Below are positions 1-8,778 of a stretch of 63,645 bases of DNA, piece after piece (positions within the stretch are counted from its first letter, which is position 1; each line of letters begins with the position of its first letter). The translations under genes and the position numbers were made by a program. The notes under the pieces were generated by a model, which had not been told where the DNA came from, did not search any database, and worked only from the letters and a program-made list of their open reading frames with translations. Location: contig NZ_LIXJ01000034.1 in the NCBI RefSeq assembly GCF_001905795.1, positions 1-63,645 of the forward strand. Reading direction: 5' to 3'. This stretch comes from Streptomyces sp. CB01580 (GTDB lineage Bacteria > Actinomycetota > Actinomycetes > Streptomycetales > Streptomycetaceae).

Positions 1-54
1 TCTAAACGAAGTGAGGCAACAAGCTCCACAGCCAGCCCTGGTAGCGTCCGCGAT

Positions 55-690
55 GTGATCGAAGCGAACGATATTCTCACCCAACTCGACAAATGCGCCG
101 CCGAGTTCAAGCTTCCTCATCCCGACAACGGATACTTCTACGCAGTGGATGTGCGGATGCACCTCTACCGTGACCCGGGGCGCTGGGCCCTGATCATCGA
201 GACCGTCGGATACAACCCGCGCATGGGCAACCTCGTCAATGTAGTGGGCACCTACGGGAATTGCCTGATCACTGGTGAACCGGGCTGGGAGAACGAGAGC
301 TTCCACGATCGCGTCGAGAACATGGAGGAGATCGACGATCAGGAGACCTACGCGGGCGGTATTCCCATGGTTGTCAGGGGCCGAACGCCGGCCGTGGAGG
401 CGGAGCCTGGCGAGCCGCTCGAAGTCGTGTTCCGCAGGCTGGTGCCGGAGTACCGGGATCTGATCCTTGCCGATGAAGCCGAAACGCAGTCAAGGATTCC
501 CGGGGACCTGCCGAAGGTTCTGCAACTGGAGGAATGGCACCAGCCGGAGGATATCGAGACACTTCCCAGCACGAGTGAGACCTACCAGCAGATCGCGGAA
601 GTCCTGGCATCTGGTGACGTCGGGCGCTACCGACCGAGCCTTTCACCCAATACCCACTGGTCCAACTGGCCGGACTCCGGAACTCTGTGA
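55..690 (+). CDS. Conserved hypothetical protein (211 aa)
   Basis: A 211-residue acidic, soluble protein beginning at GTG, with no signal peptide or membrane segment. The middle is aromatic-rich and the tail is Ser/Pro/Trp-rich. It resembles uncharacterised actinomycete proteins (possibly the DUF7003 type), but I see no catalytic motif and assign no function. The reading frame is intact to TGA and codon use is normal for a high-GC host. The upstream context is cut off by the window edge, so operon membership cannot be judged. A DUF721 remnant lies downstream on the same strand. Confidence 0.75.
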   Translation: MIEANDILTQLDKCAAEFKLPHPDNGYFYAVDVRMHLYRDPGRWALIIETVGYNPRMGNLVNVVGTYGNCLITGEPGWENESFHDRVENMEEIDDQETYAGGIPMVVRGRTPAVEAEPGEPLEVVFRRLVPEYRDLILADEAETQSRIPGDLPKVLQLEEWHQPEDIETLPSTSETYQQIAEVLASGDVGRYRPSLSPNTHWSNWPDSGTL

Positions 691-849
691 CCGGTCGCCG
701 TGGGTTCGGCCCGCAACGTGGCACGACGGGCGTCGAGCGAGTGTGATCGTGTCCGACGGGGGCGGAATGTACTCCCTTACCGCCGCGGTACCGAAAGGAG
801 TGGGCGGGCGGACATCGAACAGGCGGGCCGCCCGCACAGAACCCGCCCC

Positions 850-1095
850 ACCGGGAACGTCCTCGCCCAGGTCGAGGACATCCTTGCCGCAGCCGCAGCC
901 GCGGCCGCGCCCGAGCTCGCCGGGCACGTGCAGGCCGTGAAGTTCGGCGCAGACACCGGCCGCCTGGACATCGCCCCCGACACTCCTGCGTACGGCACCA
1001 AGCTGCGCTGGAGCACCCCGAAGCTGATCGAAGCGGCCAACACGCAGGTCCCCGGCGCGAACATCCGCACCCTGCAGGTCCTGCCGCCCACCCCG
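850..1095 (+). pseudogene. DUF721 (DciA-like) fragment
   Basis: About 82 residues (TGNVLAQVED at the start, IRTLQVLPPTP at the end) match the central DUF721 domain as I remember it from streptomycete proteins. DciA helps load the replicative helicase, and accessory DUF721 copies also occur on plasmids and integrative elements. The residues before and after, in the same open frame, do not look like the family, and no convincing start or RBS precedes the match, so this is a decayed internal piece. The rest of the 691-1289 gap shows nothing else I can support. Confidence 0.55.
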
Positions 1096-1289
1096 CGAGG
1101 GGCAGCCGTCCGATCCCGTGAGCCGCCGCACCGGCCAGCAACGCGCGCCCGCCTCCGCGTGAAGTCCGCTGCCCAGGCGCTCGTGTGCCACGAAAGCTTC
1201 GACCGCCAGTCCCGCGCGGGCCGACGTGAGGGCACCGGCAGGCCGTTGGGGCCGGCTGGTGCGACGGGCGACCATCGCGCGGAGCGGGC

Positions 1290-2588
1290 TCAGCCCTCCC
1301 GTACGGCGGCGGTACGATGCGCGCGAGCCACACGCGCCAGGCCGGTTGCGACTCCCGCACCCACCAGTGCGAGTGCGGCCATCAGGATGAACACGAAGTG
1401 GTACCCCGCCGCACCCGGGTTGGCATCGAGGATCGCGCCGTATACGAGGAAGGCGAACATCCCGGGGGCGTAACCGACGAGGCAGGCGATGCCGAATGCG
1501 GTGCCGCTGACCTGGTTGGGGATGCCGACCTCGTCCATGGGCGCCCAGAACACACCGCGCATCGTGAAGATGATCAGTGAGAACAGCAGGCAGGCGGCCA
1601 TCGCGGGTATCTGGTTCTGCCCACCGGCCGGCAGCAGCAGGATGATCGCAGCGATGGGGATCAGGCACACGAACGCGAGACGGAGGTACCTGCTGGCCCC
1701 CTTGAAGACCTTGTCGACGAGTACGCCGCCGAGCGGGCCGCCGAAGATCTTGAGGCCGTACTGGTTGATGATGCCGTAGGCGCCGGCGAGGGCGGCCGGC
1801 AGTCCGTACACGTACGTGAGGTAGGGGATGAAGTAGGTCAGACCGCAGTACACGACGTACGTCATGAACACGGTTGCACTGACCCACCACAGCTGTGGCA
1901 GCCGGGCGGCATGCAGGATCTCGCTGAGGCCGACGCGCTTCTTCTTCGGCGTATCCACGGGGGACTCGGGGCCCTGGTCACGCAGCAGGAAGAACAGGAG
2001 CACGCCGAGGGCGATGTCGATCAGCGCGTAGAAGGCGATCGCGGCACGCAAGCCGGCGGCGCCCGAGCCGAGCAGGGCGAAGACGCCGAGGGCCGAGAAG
2101 GCAACCAGTGTGTCGACGACGCCGCGACCGCCCTCGAGGAAGCCGAACAGCCGTCCCTGTTCTTCCGGCCCACCCAGGCGACGGGTGCTCTTGAGCAGTG
2201 CCGGCCAGATCAGGCAGTCGGAGCAGACGGCCAGCATCGCGAAGATCGGCACCAGCTGCCCGTACCCGGGGAACGTGCTCATATAGAGCCCGAGCCCGCC
2301 CGCGCCGATCAGGCCGAGCGGAATCAGGATGCGGGTCGAGAACCGGTCAGCCAGGTACCCTCCGACCACGAACAGTGCTGTCGCAACGAACGAGTTCACG
2401 CTCAGTAGCGCACCGATTTCGGTGTTGCTCAGCCCCATCTGCTGCTGCATCGGGACGTAGAAGACGTCCTTGATGTTGGCGAGCTTGTAGATGGTGCCGC
2501 CCGCCATCACGAGGACCGCGAAGCGCGCCCATTTGGCCTTGTCGAACCCGGTCTTGGCCGGCGCGGGCTTCATCATGGTGTTCGTCAC
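1290..2588 (-). CDS. MFS transporter
   Basis: A 432-residue major facilitator superfamily permease with about 12 hydrophobic segments and a basic central loop (TPKKKRVG) between the two halves. A typical loop 2-3 motif (GYLADRF) lies near residue 85. The start is taken as the GTG whose first bases form GTGA with the stop of the upstream TIM-barrel gene (4-nt overlap), implying translational coupling; the longer open frame upstream reads as Arg/Pro-rich shadow. The transporter probably moves the substrate, or a related sugar or polyol, handled by the isomerase-like partner. The substrate cannot be read from sequence. Confidence 0.88.
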   Translation of the reverse strand: MTNTMMKPAPAKTGFDKAKWARFAVLVMAGGTIYKLANIKDVFYVPMQQQMGLSNTEIGALLSVNSFVATALFVVGGYLADRFSTRILIPLGLIGAGGLGLYMSTFPGYGQLVPIFAMLAVCSDCLIWPALLKSTRRLGGPEEQGRLFGFLEGGRGVVDTLVAFSALGVFALLGSGAAGLRAAIAFYALIDIALGVLLFFLLRDQGPESPVDTPKKKRVGLSEILHAARLPQLWWVSATVFMTYVVYCGLTYFIPYLTYVYGLPAALAGAYGIINQYGLKIFGGPLGGVLVDKVFKGASRYLRLAFVCLIPIAAIILLLPAGGQNQIPAMAACLLFSLIIFTMRGVFWAPMDEVGIPNQVSGTAFGIACLVGYAPGMFAFLVYGAILDANPGAAGYHFVFILMAALALVGAGVATGLARVARAHRTAAVREG

Positions 2589-3670
2589 CGCGCACCTGCC
2601 CGGGCGTCGGCGGCGGTCAGGCGAGCCGCGGCGAGTTCGCGCATCCGGGCGAGCAGCCCGCGCACGTGGACGACCTGGTCGACGGCCCAGGTGGGCTCGG
2701 CGACGAGCAGGTCGCTCAGCGTCCATCCTTCGGGAAGGCCCGTGGTGCTCAGTTCCCGGTAGGGGATGAAGGGGTCGTCGCCTTCGCTGTTCTGGCGGAA
2801 GGCGGGCGCGTAGTACAGGTTCTCCTGTTCGAGCGCGAAGGTGATGACCTGCGGCTCGTCGTCGCCGAGCATGAGCAGGTCGAACAACATTCGCGCCCCG
2901 GGCAGGTCGTCCTCCGGGCTGCCCTGCAGCACGCCGCGGTGGCCGAACCCGTCGCCCTCAGGAAGGACGTGCACGCCCTTCAGGTGCACTTGCAGGATAT
3001 GCGGCGCCAGCTGGGTCAGGGCGTCCAGCGGCCGTTCGCACGCGTTGATCATGTTGCCGAAGTCGAACATCGCGTGCAGGCGGGGGTGGCCGACGGTGCG
3101 CAGCAGCTGAGCGATCTCGCCGGAGCGGAGTTCTTCGTGCTGCTCGAACGAGAAGTGCAGGCCGTGTATGTCGGCGAGGTCGCCGAGGCGGCGCAGGTCG
3201 TCCTCGATGCGCGACAGCACCTGCGACAGCTGCCCTTCGTATCGGGAGTAGACGCGAATGTGCTGGACGCCGAGGATGCCGGCGATCCGGACGGCCTCGT
3301 CCACGGGTTCGTGCTCGGTCGTGCTGATCTCGATGTGCAAGGCCAGGCCGTAGCCGCGGGCACGGGTTGCGAAGGCCCGAAGCTGGTCATCGTTCATTCG
3401 GCTCAGGCTGCGCTCCTCGCCGTCGAGGACGTGGATGCAGACGCCGGCCAGATCGTGCGCTCGTGCGAAGTCGAGGACGTCGTCGGGGCCGTAGGCGCCG
3501 TAGGTGAGGTTGGAGAGCAGGGCGTACGCATGACCGAAGAGCCGGACCCGGTCGATCCGGTCGATCAGCACCCGTGCGCGCTCGGCCGTCAGGTCGGGGA
3601 TCTGTTCGATCTCGACTGCGGTGAGGTTCGGACTCAGGAGCGCTCGGAACTGCGCATCGAGGTGGGGCAT
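2585..3670 (-). CDS. Sugar phosphate isomerase/epimerase-like TIM barrel
   Basis: A 361-residue protein of the xylose-isomerase-like TIM barrel (AP-endonuclease 2) superfamily. Strand-end acidic or His residues typical of the metal site appear in order: HIEIS, FSFEQHEE, MFDFGN, VHLKG, FALEQEN. The ATG at 3670 is chosen because GAGGAG sits about 7 nt upstream; a longer frame exists but has no RBS. The family isomerises or epimerises sugars, inositols or hydroxy-acids with a divalent metal; the substrate here is unknown. It is the first gene of a two-gene unit, overlaps the MFS start by 4 nt, and lies 133 bp downstream of a MocR-type regulator on the same strand. Confidence 0.8.
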   Translation of the reverse strand: MPHLDAQFRALLSPNLTAVEIEQIPDLTAERARVLIDRIDRVRLFGHAYALLSNLTYGAYGPDDVLDFARAHDLAGVCIHVLDGEERSLSRMNDDQLRAFATRARGYGLALHIEISTTEHEPVDEAVRIAGILGVQHIRVYSRYEGQLSQVLSRIEDDLRRLGDLADIHGLHFSFEQHEELRSGEIAQLLRTVGHPRLHAMFDFGNMINACERPLDALTQLAPHILQVHLKGVHVLPEGDGFGHRGVLQGSPEDDLPGARMLFDLLMLGDDEPQVITFALEQENLYYAPAFRQNSEGDDPFIPYRELSTTGLPEGWTLSDLLVAEPTWAVDQVVHVRGLLARMRELAAARLTAADARAGAR

Positions 3671-3803
3671 CGTTGTCTCCTCAGAAAGCGGATCGCGACC
3701 GTGCGTCGCCTCCACCCCCTCTTCCTAACAACGCAATGGATGGCACGTTAGAGCCATTGACGGCCCAGTTCTACAGACCAATTCGGCGGGCCCACCTCTC
3801 GGG
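3671..3803 (-). promoter_or_regulatory. Probable MocR-controlled promoter region
   Basis: A 133-bp gap between the end of the MocR-type regulator and the TIM-barrel gene. On the minus strand it contains TTGGTCT, AACTGGG and CAATGGCTC within about 35 bp, plus a 6-bp inverted repeat (CAATGG/CCATTG, 3732-3757). MocR proteins usually bind short repeated half-sites near the operon they control. The site assignment is inference from position and repetition. Confidence 0.3.
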
Positions 3804-5324
3804 CTACGCCTCGGCAGCTCCGCCGGGTTCGAGCCGTTCAAACGCCTCTGCCATCCGCGCTACGGCACGCGCCATGTGCTCGGCTGCGGTGCCCGCGAAC
3901 CCGATCAGCAGCGCGGGCGGCAGCCGGCGCTCCACGCGATACTCCCCCAGTGGATACGTGAAGACACCCTGCCGGGCGAGGCCACGCGCGCAGTCGATGT
4001 CGTTGACGGATGCCTCGAGCCACCCCATCACGTGGAGCCCGGCGGCGACCGGCCCCGCCGTCAGCCGGTGCGCAAGCTGCGTATCGAGCTGTTCGAGCAG
4101 GGCGTCCTGGCGGGCGGCGTACAGTCGGCGCGTGCGCCGGAGGTGGGTGTGCAGGTGCCCTTCGGCGAGGAAGTCGGCGAGCGCCGCCTGCATCACGGTC
4201 GCGGGGGTGCGACCGATCACCGAGCAGGCCGACGTGAACGGCTCGACGAGGTCGTGGGGCAGCACGGCGTACCCCAGTCGCAGCGACGGCGCCAGCACTT
4301 TGCTGAATGTGCCGACGTAGACGACGCGTCGCGCTTGGTCGAGTCCGAACAGCGGGGGCAGCAGCGTGCCGTGATAGCGAAGCTCGCTGTCGCAGTCGTC
4401 CTCGACGATCCAGCTCCCGTGCGCCTGAGCCCACGCGATCCACTCTCCGCGCCGCGCCGGACTCATGACCGTGCCCAGAGGATGCTGCCGGGACGGCGTG
4501 AGGTAGGCGAGGCGTGCCGATGGGTCGCCTACTGCCGCCACCGCGCCCGCGTCGTCGACCGGCACGCCCTTGACGTGGCATCCCTGCGATTGGAACGCGA
4601 GCCTTCCGGAGATGTGACCGGGGTCTTCGACGAGCACCGTGTCGGCGGTGTCGAGCAGCAGCACCGCGAGGACATTGAATGCCTGTTGGGCACCGGACGT
4701 CACCACGATCTGCTCGGTGCTGCAGCCAAGGCCCCGCACGTCGTTGAGGTAGTCGGCGATCGCCTGGCGCAGTGGCTCGTACCCGTGCGGGTCGCCGTAC
4801 CCGAGGGCGGCTGCGTCGGTCCGCGCTGCGTGCCGCGCCAGCAGCCGCCGCCACACGCCGGCAGGGAACGAGGATGCCGCAACCTGGCTGGGGACGAACG
4901 ACTCGATGTCTTTCGGATCCCACGAGTGCGGCGCCTCGCTGAACAGGCTGGCACCGCGTGCCGACATCGCTGCGCCGCGCTCGGACAGCTGCGGGCGCGC
5001 AACAGGCGCCGGTGCCATCGCGGCCGTCCAGAGTGCGTCCACATACGTGCCGTCCCCCTGGCGTGCACGCAGGAACCCCTCGGCCGTGAGCTGCTCGAAC
5101 GCGGTGACCACGGTCAGCCGCGAGACGCCGAGCTCGGCGACGAGCGTCCGGGTCGAGGGCAATCGGGTTCCCGGAGGCAGCGTGCCATCGAGGATGAGGC
5201 CCCGCAGATGCCGATACAGCTGCAGGTGCAGCGGCAGGGCGCTACCGCGATCGAGCTCGACCGCGGCCAGCATCCGGCCCCCGGCACCTTTCATGATGCG
5301 CGGGCGCGCCGGCGGGTCTGACAT
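3804..5324 (-). CDS. MocR/PdxR-family regulator (GntR HTH + aminotransferase fold)
   Basis: A 506-residue two-domain regulator. Residues about 25-95 form a GntR winged helix (LPSTRTLVAELGVSRLTV). Residues about 150-490 form a class I aminotransferase fold with the PLP-lysine motif YVGTFSKVLAPSLRLGY near residue 340 and a YGDPHG motif. Family members use PLP or an amino-acid adduct as ligand. It precedes and points toward the TIM-barrel/MFS pair and likely controls it. The ATG at 5324 is used; the internal Met at residue 18 (MLAAVELDRG) is an alternative closer to the usual family start. A foreign C-terminal gene fragment ends only about 10 bp upstream of this start. Confidence 0.85.
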   Translation of the reverse strand: MSDPPARPRIMKGAGGRMLAAVELDRGSALPLHLQLYRHLRGLILDGTLPPGTRLPSTRTLVAELGVSRLTVVTAFEQLTAEGFLRARQGDGTYVDALWTAAMAPAPVARPQLSERGAAMSARGASLFSEAPHSWDPKDIESFVPSQVAASSFPAGVWRRLLARHAARTDAAALGYGDPHGYEPLRQAIADYLNDVRGLGCSTEQIVVTSGAQQAFNVLAVLLLDTADTVLVEDPGHISGRLAFQSQGCHVKGVPVDDAGAVAAVGDPSARLAYLTPSRQHPLGTVMSPARRGEWIAWAQAHGSWIVEDDCDSELRYHGTLLPPLFGLDQARRVVYVGTFSKVLAPSLRLGYAVLPHDLVEPFTSACSVIGRTPATVMQAALADFLAEGHLHTHLRRTRRLYAARQDALLEQLDTQLAHRLTAGPVAAGLHVMGWLEASVNDIDCARGLARQGVFTYPLGEYRVERRLPPALLIGFAGTAAEHMARAVARMAEAFERLEPGGAAEA

Positions 5325-5333
5325 GCCCTCATC

Positions 5334-5492
5334 CTAATAGGGCTTGGTCAGGTCGACGTGGGTGTTGGTATGCCGCGGTGACAGGTGGGGGCAGGCGTCG
5401 GTCCATGTCGCGAGGATGGCCTGTAGCTCGTGGACGACGCGGTAGAGGCTCAGGCCGGCGCCATGCCTTCGGCGACGCCTCCGGGTCCTGAA
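5334..5492 (-). pseudogene. C-terminal gene fragment, possibly transposase
   Basis: On the minus strand an Arg-rich stretch is followed by GLSLYRVVHELQAILATWTD and the terminal residues HVDLTKPY, then TAG. The composition and the abrupt start look like the C-terminus of a transposase, but I cannot name the family. It stops about 10 bp before the MocR regulator start, so an insertion or deletion edge lies just upstream of that gene. Confidence 0.35.
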
Positions 5493-5567
5493 AAGTCCGG
5501 GTTCATTGGACGCCCGCCGCCTGTCGGTGTTTGCCGACAGGGAGGGTGGCCGGGGGCGGGGGTGCGG

Positions 5568-6020
5568 TTATTCGGGCAGCGGTCTGTCCTGGACGACGTT
5601 TTTCATGACAAGGGTCGAAGTCAGGCGTTGGACGCCGGGGAGCCGGGCCAGCTGCTGGTCGTAGAGCTGCTGGAAGGCGGCGAGGTCGGCAGTTGCGACC
5701 CGCAGGAGGTAGTCGGGTTCGCCGAACAGGCGCTGTGCCTGGAGCACGTGCGGGACGGCGGCCACGGCCTCTTCGAACGCGGTGACGGTGTCGGGGGTCT
5801 CCCAGCGCAGGGTGGCGAAGACGAGGGCCTCAAAGTTCAGGCCGACGGCCGACGGGTCGACGACAGCGCGGTAGCCGCGGATGGCGCCCTCGCGTTCGAG
5901 GTCGCGCAGCCGACGATGGCAGGGCGAGACGCTGAGCCGCACGCGCGCGGCCAGCTCGGTGACCGTCAGGCGGCCGTCGAGCTGCAGCTCGGCAAGAATC
6001 TTCCGATCCATGGCATCCAT
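5568..6020 (-). CDS. Lrp/AsnC family transcriptional regulator
   Basis: A 150-residue protein with an N-terminal winged helix (DRKILAELQLDGRLTVTELA, then RLSVSPCHRRLRDLE) and a C-terminal RAM effector domain (VFATLRWETPD to TLVMKNVVQD). Family members sense amino acids and often control a divergent exporter. Here a LysE-type permease starts 111 bp away on the opposite strand, which is the classical arrangement. The ATG at 6020 is preceded by GGGGAGA at some distance; a second in-frame Met lies three codons on. Longer upstream frames are shadows of the permease gene. Confidence 0.88.
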   Translation of the reverse strand: MDAMDRKILAELQLDGRLTVTELAARVRLSVSPCHRRLRDLEREGAIRGYRAVVDPSAVGLNFEALVFATLRWETPDTVTAFEEAVAAVPHVLQAQRLFGEPDYLLRVATADLAAFQQLYDQQLARLPGVQRLTSTLVMKNVVQDRPLPE

Positions 6021-6131
6021 GGAGAAGATTCTCCCCCACATCTCACGATCAGGAGGTAAAGACGCAAACACCTTCGGGCATATCCGGCCTAGCCTTCCCT
6101 CCAGAGCACGACATGTGAGAGGGAACCATCG

Positions 6132-6851
6132 ATGGACACTACGACGCTGGCGGCCTTCCTGGCTGTGGACCTGCTGCTGGTGTTCACTCCGGGCGCGGAC
6201 TGGGCCTACGCGATCTCCGCCGGACTGCGGGGACGCTCGGTCGTCCCAGCCGTCACAGGGCTGATCGTCGGGCACGCGGCCTATGCTCTGGTGGCCGTCG
6301 CGGGCCTGGCGGTGATCATGGCGAACTCCCCGGCCGCGCTCACCGCCCTGACCGTGGCGGGGGCCGGCTACCTGCTGTGGCTGGGCTGGGGCGTGCTGCG
6401 GCAGCCGGCCGTGCCGGCCGCCGCAGGAGAGAACGCGGACGCCTCCCGGCTGCAGGTCATGCTCAAGGGGGCCGGAATCAGCGGCCTGAACCCGAAGGCG
6501 CTCCTGCTGTACTTCTCGCTGTTCCCGCAGTTCATCGACCCTGCCACGGGCTGGACGGTCGCCGCGCAGACCGGGCTGCTCAGCACGATGCACCTGACCG
6601 CGTGCGCCGTCGTCCACCTCGCCGTCGGCGTCCTGGCCCGCACGGTCCTGAGCACCCGGCCCTCGGCCGCCCGGGTCGTCACCCGCGCCCCGGGCCTGGC
6701 CGGGCATGTCACGGTCGTCGGCCACGTCGCCGACTCCGGCCGGCGCACCTGCGCTCGCGCGGAGAACACCCTTCCTGAAACCGGAACCCAGAGTCGTCAG
6801 TCAAACCAGGTCATAACCTTTCCGTTGTTCCATGAGGTCGAGCGGTGGTAG
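6132..6851 (+). CDS. LysE/RhtB family amino-acid exporter with atypical C-terminus
   Basis: A 239-residue membrane protein. The N-terminal two-thirds is a clear LysE/RhtB exporter: a first hydrophobic helix ending in LVFTPGADWAYA, GRSVVPAVTGLIVGH, and GISGLNPKALLLYFSLFPQF. After about residue 178 the expected last membrane helix is replaced by a polar, His/Arg-rich tail of about 60 residues. That tail runs 51 bp into the 3' end of the convergent glycosyltransferase gene, so a 3' rearrangement or frameshift is likely. The gene has GAGAGGGA upstream of ATG and is divergent from the Lrp-type regulator, its likely controller. Activity is uncertain because of the lost helix. Confidence 0.75.
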   Translation: MDTTTLAAFLAVDLLLVFTPGADWAYAISAGLRGRSVVPAVTGLIVGHAAYALVAVAGLAVIMANSPAALTALTVAGAGYLLWLGWGVLRQPAVPAAAGENADASRLQVMLKGAGISGLNPKALLLYFSLFPQFIDPATGWTVAAQTGLLSTMHLTACAVVHLAVGVLARTVLSTRPSAARVVTRAPGLAGHVTVVGHVADSGRRTCARAENTLPETGTQSRQSNQVITFPLFHEVERW

Positions 6852-7958
6852 TTGGGACAGTTCGGCGTCGGCGGTGCGCATGGCGGCGGCGTACTGCGGG
6901 GTGCCGAGCACGGCCGTGACGGCTTCGGCGATCTCGACGCGCGTCGCCGTGAGGTCCAGCGCGCGCCCGAGGCCGCGCCGGGCGAACGCGGCGGCGTTGT
7001 CGGGCTGGTCGGCGAGAACGCCCATGACCAAGACGGGCGTTGCGCCCTGCACCGCGTCGAGCAGGGATGCCCGGCCGCCGTGCGTGACGAACAGGTCGGC
7101 GTGGCGCAGGAGCGCGGGTTGTGGGACGTGCTCGACGACCTTGATGCGGGGTTCGGTGCTCCGCAGGTGCTCCGCGAGGTTGCCCGCGGACACGATCGCG
7201 TCGCAGTCGATTGCGGAGAGCGCGGCCATGATCTCCCGGTATGCGCTCCCCACGACGGTACGCAGATCGGTCATTGCGGTGGTCAAGGTGCCGAGGCTCA
7301 CGTAGACGAGCGGACGGGAGGAGGAAGAGCGGGCCGGCCACCTGGGCAGGACGGTTCGGAATTCGGCGACGGTGCGTCGGACCGCGCGTGCCGAGAGCGG
7401 CGGAGCCGGGTAGAACCACGCGACCGGCGCGGGGGTGACCATCGGAGGAAGCACGGGCGTGTCCTGCTCGTACTGTTTGTAGAGGGGAAGCAGCGCGGGC
7501 GCGATGTTGGTGTCCCAGAGGTCCAGGAGCACCGGTCCAAGGCCGTTGTCCGCTGCGAGCAGGGGCAGCCCCAAGACCTTGGCCGCGAGGTGCGCGCCGA
7601 GGTCGCTGCACTCGGCGATCACCAGATCGGGCCGTGCCCGTGTCCACGCGATGAGCAGGTCACGGGTCTTCGCCTCGGCTTGTTCCGGCCAGAGATGGCC
7701 GAAGACGTACCGGTTGAAGTGCGCGTTCCCCAAGCCGGTCCAGATCTCGCTCGCCGTCTGCTGAACGAGGGGATCGCAGGTCCAGTTCGTTCCGGCGCCG
7801 TGGAACTGCACCCCGCGCCGCCGGGCTTCGCGACGGAACATGACGGGGGCGTGGAGCGTGACGTGGTGGCCCTGCTCAAGGGCCGGGCGGATGACGTAAT
7901 CCAGCGCGGATACATGCGAGGGTATCGGCTCAGCGGTAATCCCTATGCGTAAGGCCAC
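6801..7958 (-). CDS. GT1-family (macrolide/antibiotic type) glycosyltransferase
   Basis: A 385-residue GT-B fold enzyme of the UGT/YjiC-like family. The N-terminal acceptor domain begins IGITAEPIPSHV. The C-terminal nucleotide-sugar domain shows PLVYVSLGT, VEHVPQPALLRHADLFVTHG and GVLADQPDNA. Such enzymes transfer a hexose from an NDP-sugar to macrolides, polyketides or xenobiotics. The GTG at 7958 is preferred because GGAG lies about 4 nt upstream; GTG at 7964 and ATG at 8012 are alternatives. It is a lone gene here, with no biosynthetic partners, so detoxification is as likely as biosynthesis. Confidence 0.82.
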   Translation of the reverse strand: MALRIGITAEPIPSHVSALDYVIRPALEQGHHVTLHAPVMFRREARRRGVQFHGAGTNWTCDPLVQQTASEIWTGLGNAHFNRYVFGHLWPEQAEAKTRDLLIAWTRARPDLVIAECSDLGAHLAAKVLGLPLLAADNGLGPVLLDLWDTNIAPALLPLYKQYEQDTPVLPPMVTPAPVAWFYPAPPLSARAVRRTVAEFRTVLPRWPARSSSSRPLVYVSLGTLTTAMTDLRTVVGSAYREIMAALSAIDCDAIVSAGNLAEHLRSTEPRIKVVEHVPQPALLRHADLFVTHGGRASLLDAVQGATPVLVMGVLADQPDNAAAFARRGLGRALDLTATRVEIAEAVTAVLGTPQYAAAMRTADAELSQLPPLDLMEQRKGYDLV

Positions 7959-8472
7959 GGACACTCCAGAGTCTTCGTCGATGCAGGACGTGGTGATCTG
8001 ATCACGTCGCAACCAATTGCTCTCACCCGGTCGCCAGTTGTCGCCCTGGTCGTTGCCCGTGTCGCCGCAGGCCGCGCGGGCGCGGGTGTTCCCCTGCGAC
8101 GGTGGGCTGAGGGCTGTGACCGGGAAGGTGTGCCGGGCGTCGCGAACCGGCGAACCTTCCCCATCACAGCACCAGCTCGAATGGGTCGGACTACCCGAGC
8201 CTGCGCGACGGCCTTCCCAGTCGCCACAAAAGCTGGAAAGTTCGGGAAGACGGAATGCGAAAACCGCTTCTGACCAGCAGAAATGCGATATGTCTGGAAC
8301 GCTGGAACGGGACGCCGTACGACAGCAGGTCGCTCGCCGAGGGCCTCCACCCGCCTACGTGCTCCAACCCGCCGAAGAGACGGCCAAGACACCTCACGTT
8401 GCTATGCCGTCAAGTCGCGGGCCCTCTGGCCGCGTAGCGTGACCTGCCTGTTCGAACGGGCGGGGTGGAACG
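7959..8472. other. Intergenic stretch, nothing supported
   Basis: About 510 bp with only short overlapping open frames of Arg/Pro/Ser-rich composition on both strands. I see no RNA gene, no strong hairpin and no recognisable protein fragment. Confidence 0.4.
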
Positions 8473-8778
8473 TTGGTCGACGTGGTGCGCGTGATGGAGG
8501 CGCTGGCCGAGCAAGGCGTCACGGTGCTGTTCGAGGCACATGCGGAACACATGCGGGACGGAGTCGGACCGTGTGTCCGCAAGGAAGGCGCCGCCCCGGC
8601 AGTCGTCACCGACACCGGCAACCACCGCGCAGGGACAGCTTCGGTCGGCGCGGGATGGGGAGTGCGGATCAGCGGATCAGCTCGGCGGGTTCGGTGGCCT
8701 TGCCCAGCAGCCATTCCAGCGGTCCGCGCCGGAAGCGGCGGGACCAGAACGTGGCAAGGACGGTCACGGCCACGATGA
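8473..8778 (+). pseudogene. Short unrecognised ORF, probable 5' gene fragment
   Basis: A TTG start with GGGTGGA just upstream opens a frame whose first 40 residues look like a real protein (VVRVMEALAEQGVTVLFEAH, then a charged helix). It then becomes low-quality and runs into the 3' end of the convergent DUF418 gene. I do not recognise it. It is best read as the remaining N-terminus of a deleted gene. Confidence 0.3.

Noticed and set aside
6801..7958. Biosynthetic gene cluster around the glycosyltransferase and the P450
   Set aside because: No PKS, NRPS, terpene, RiPP or sugar-biosynthesis genes lie nearby; both enzymes are solitary.
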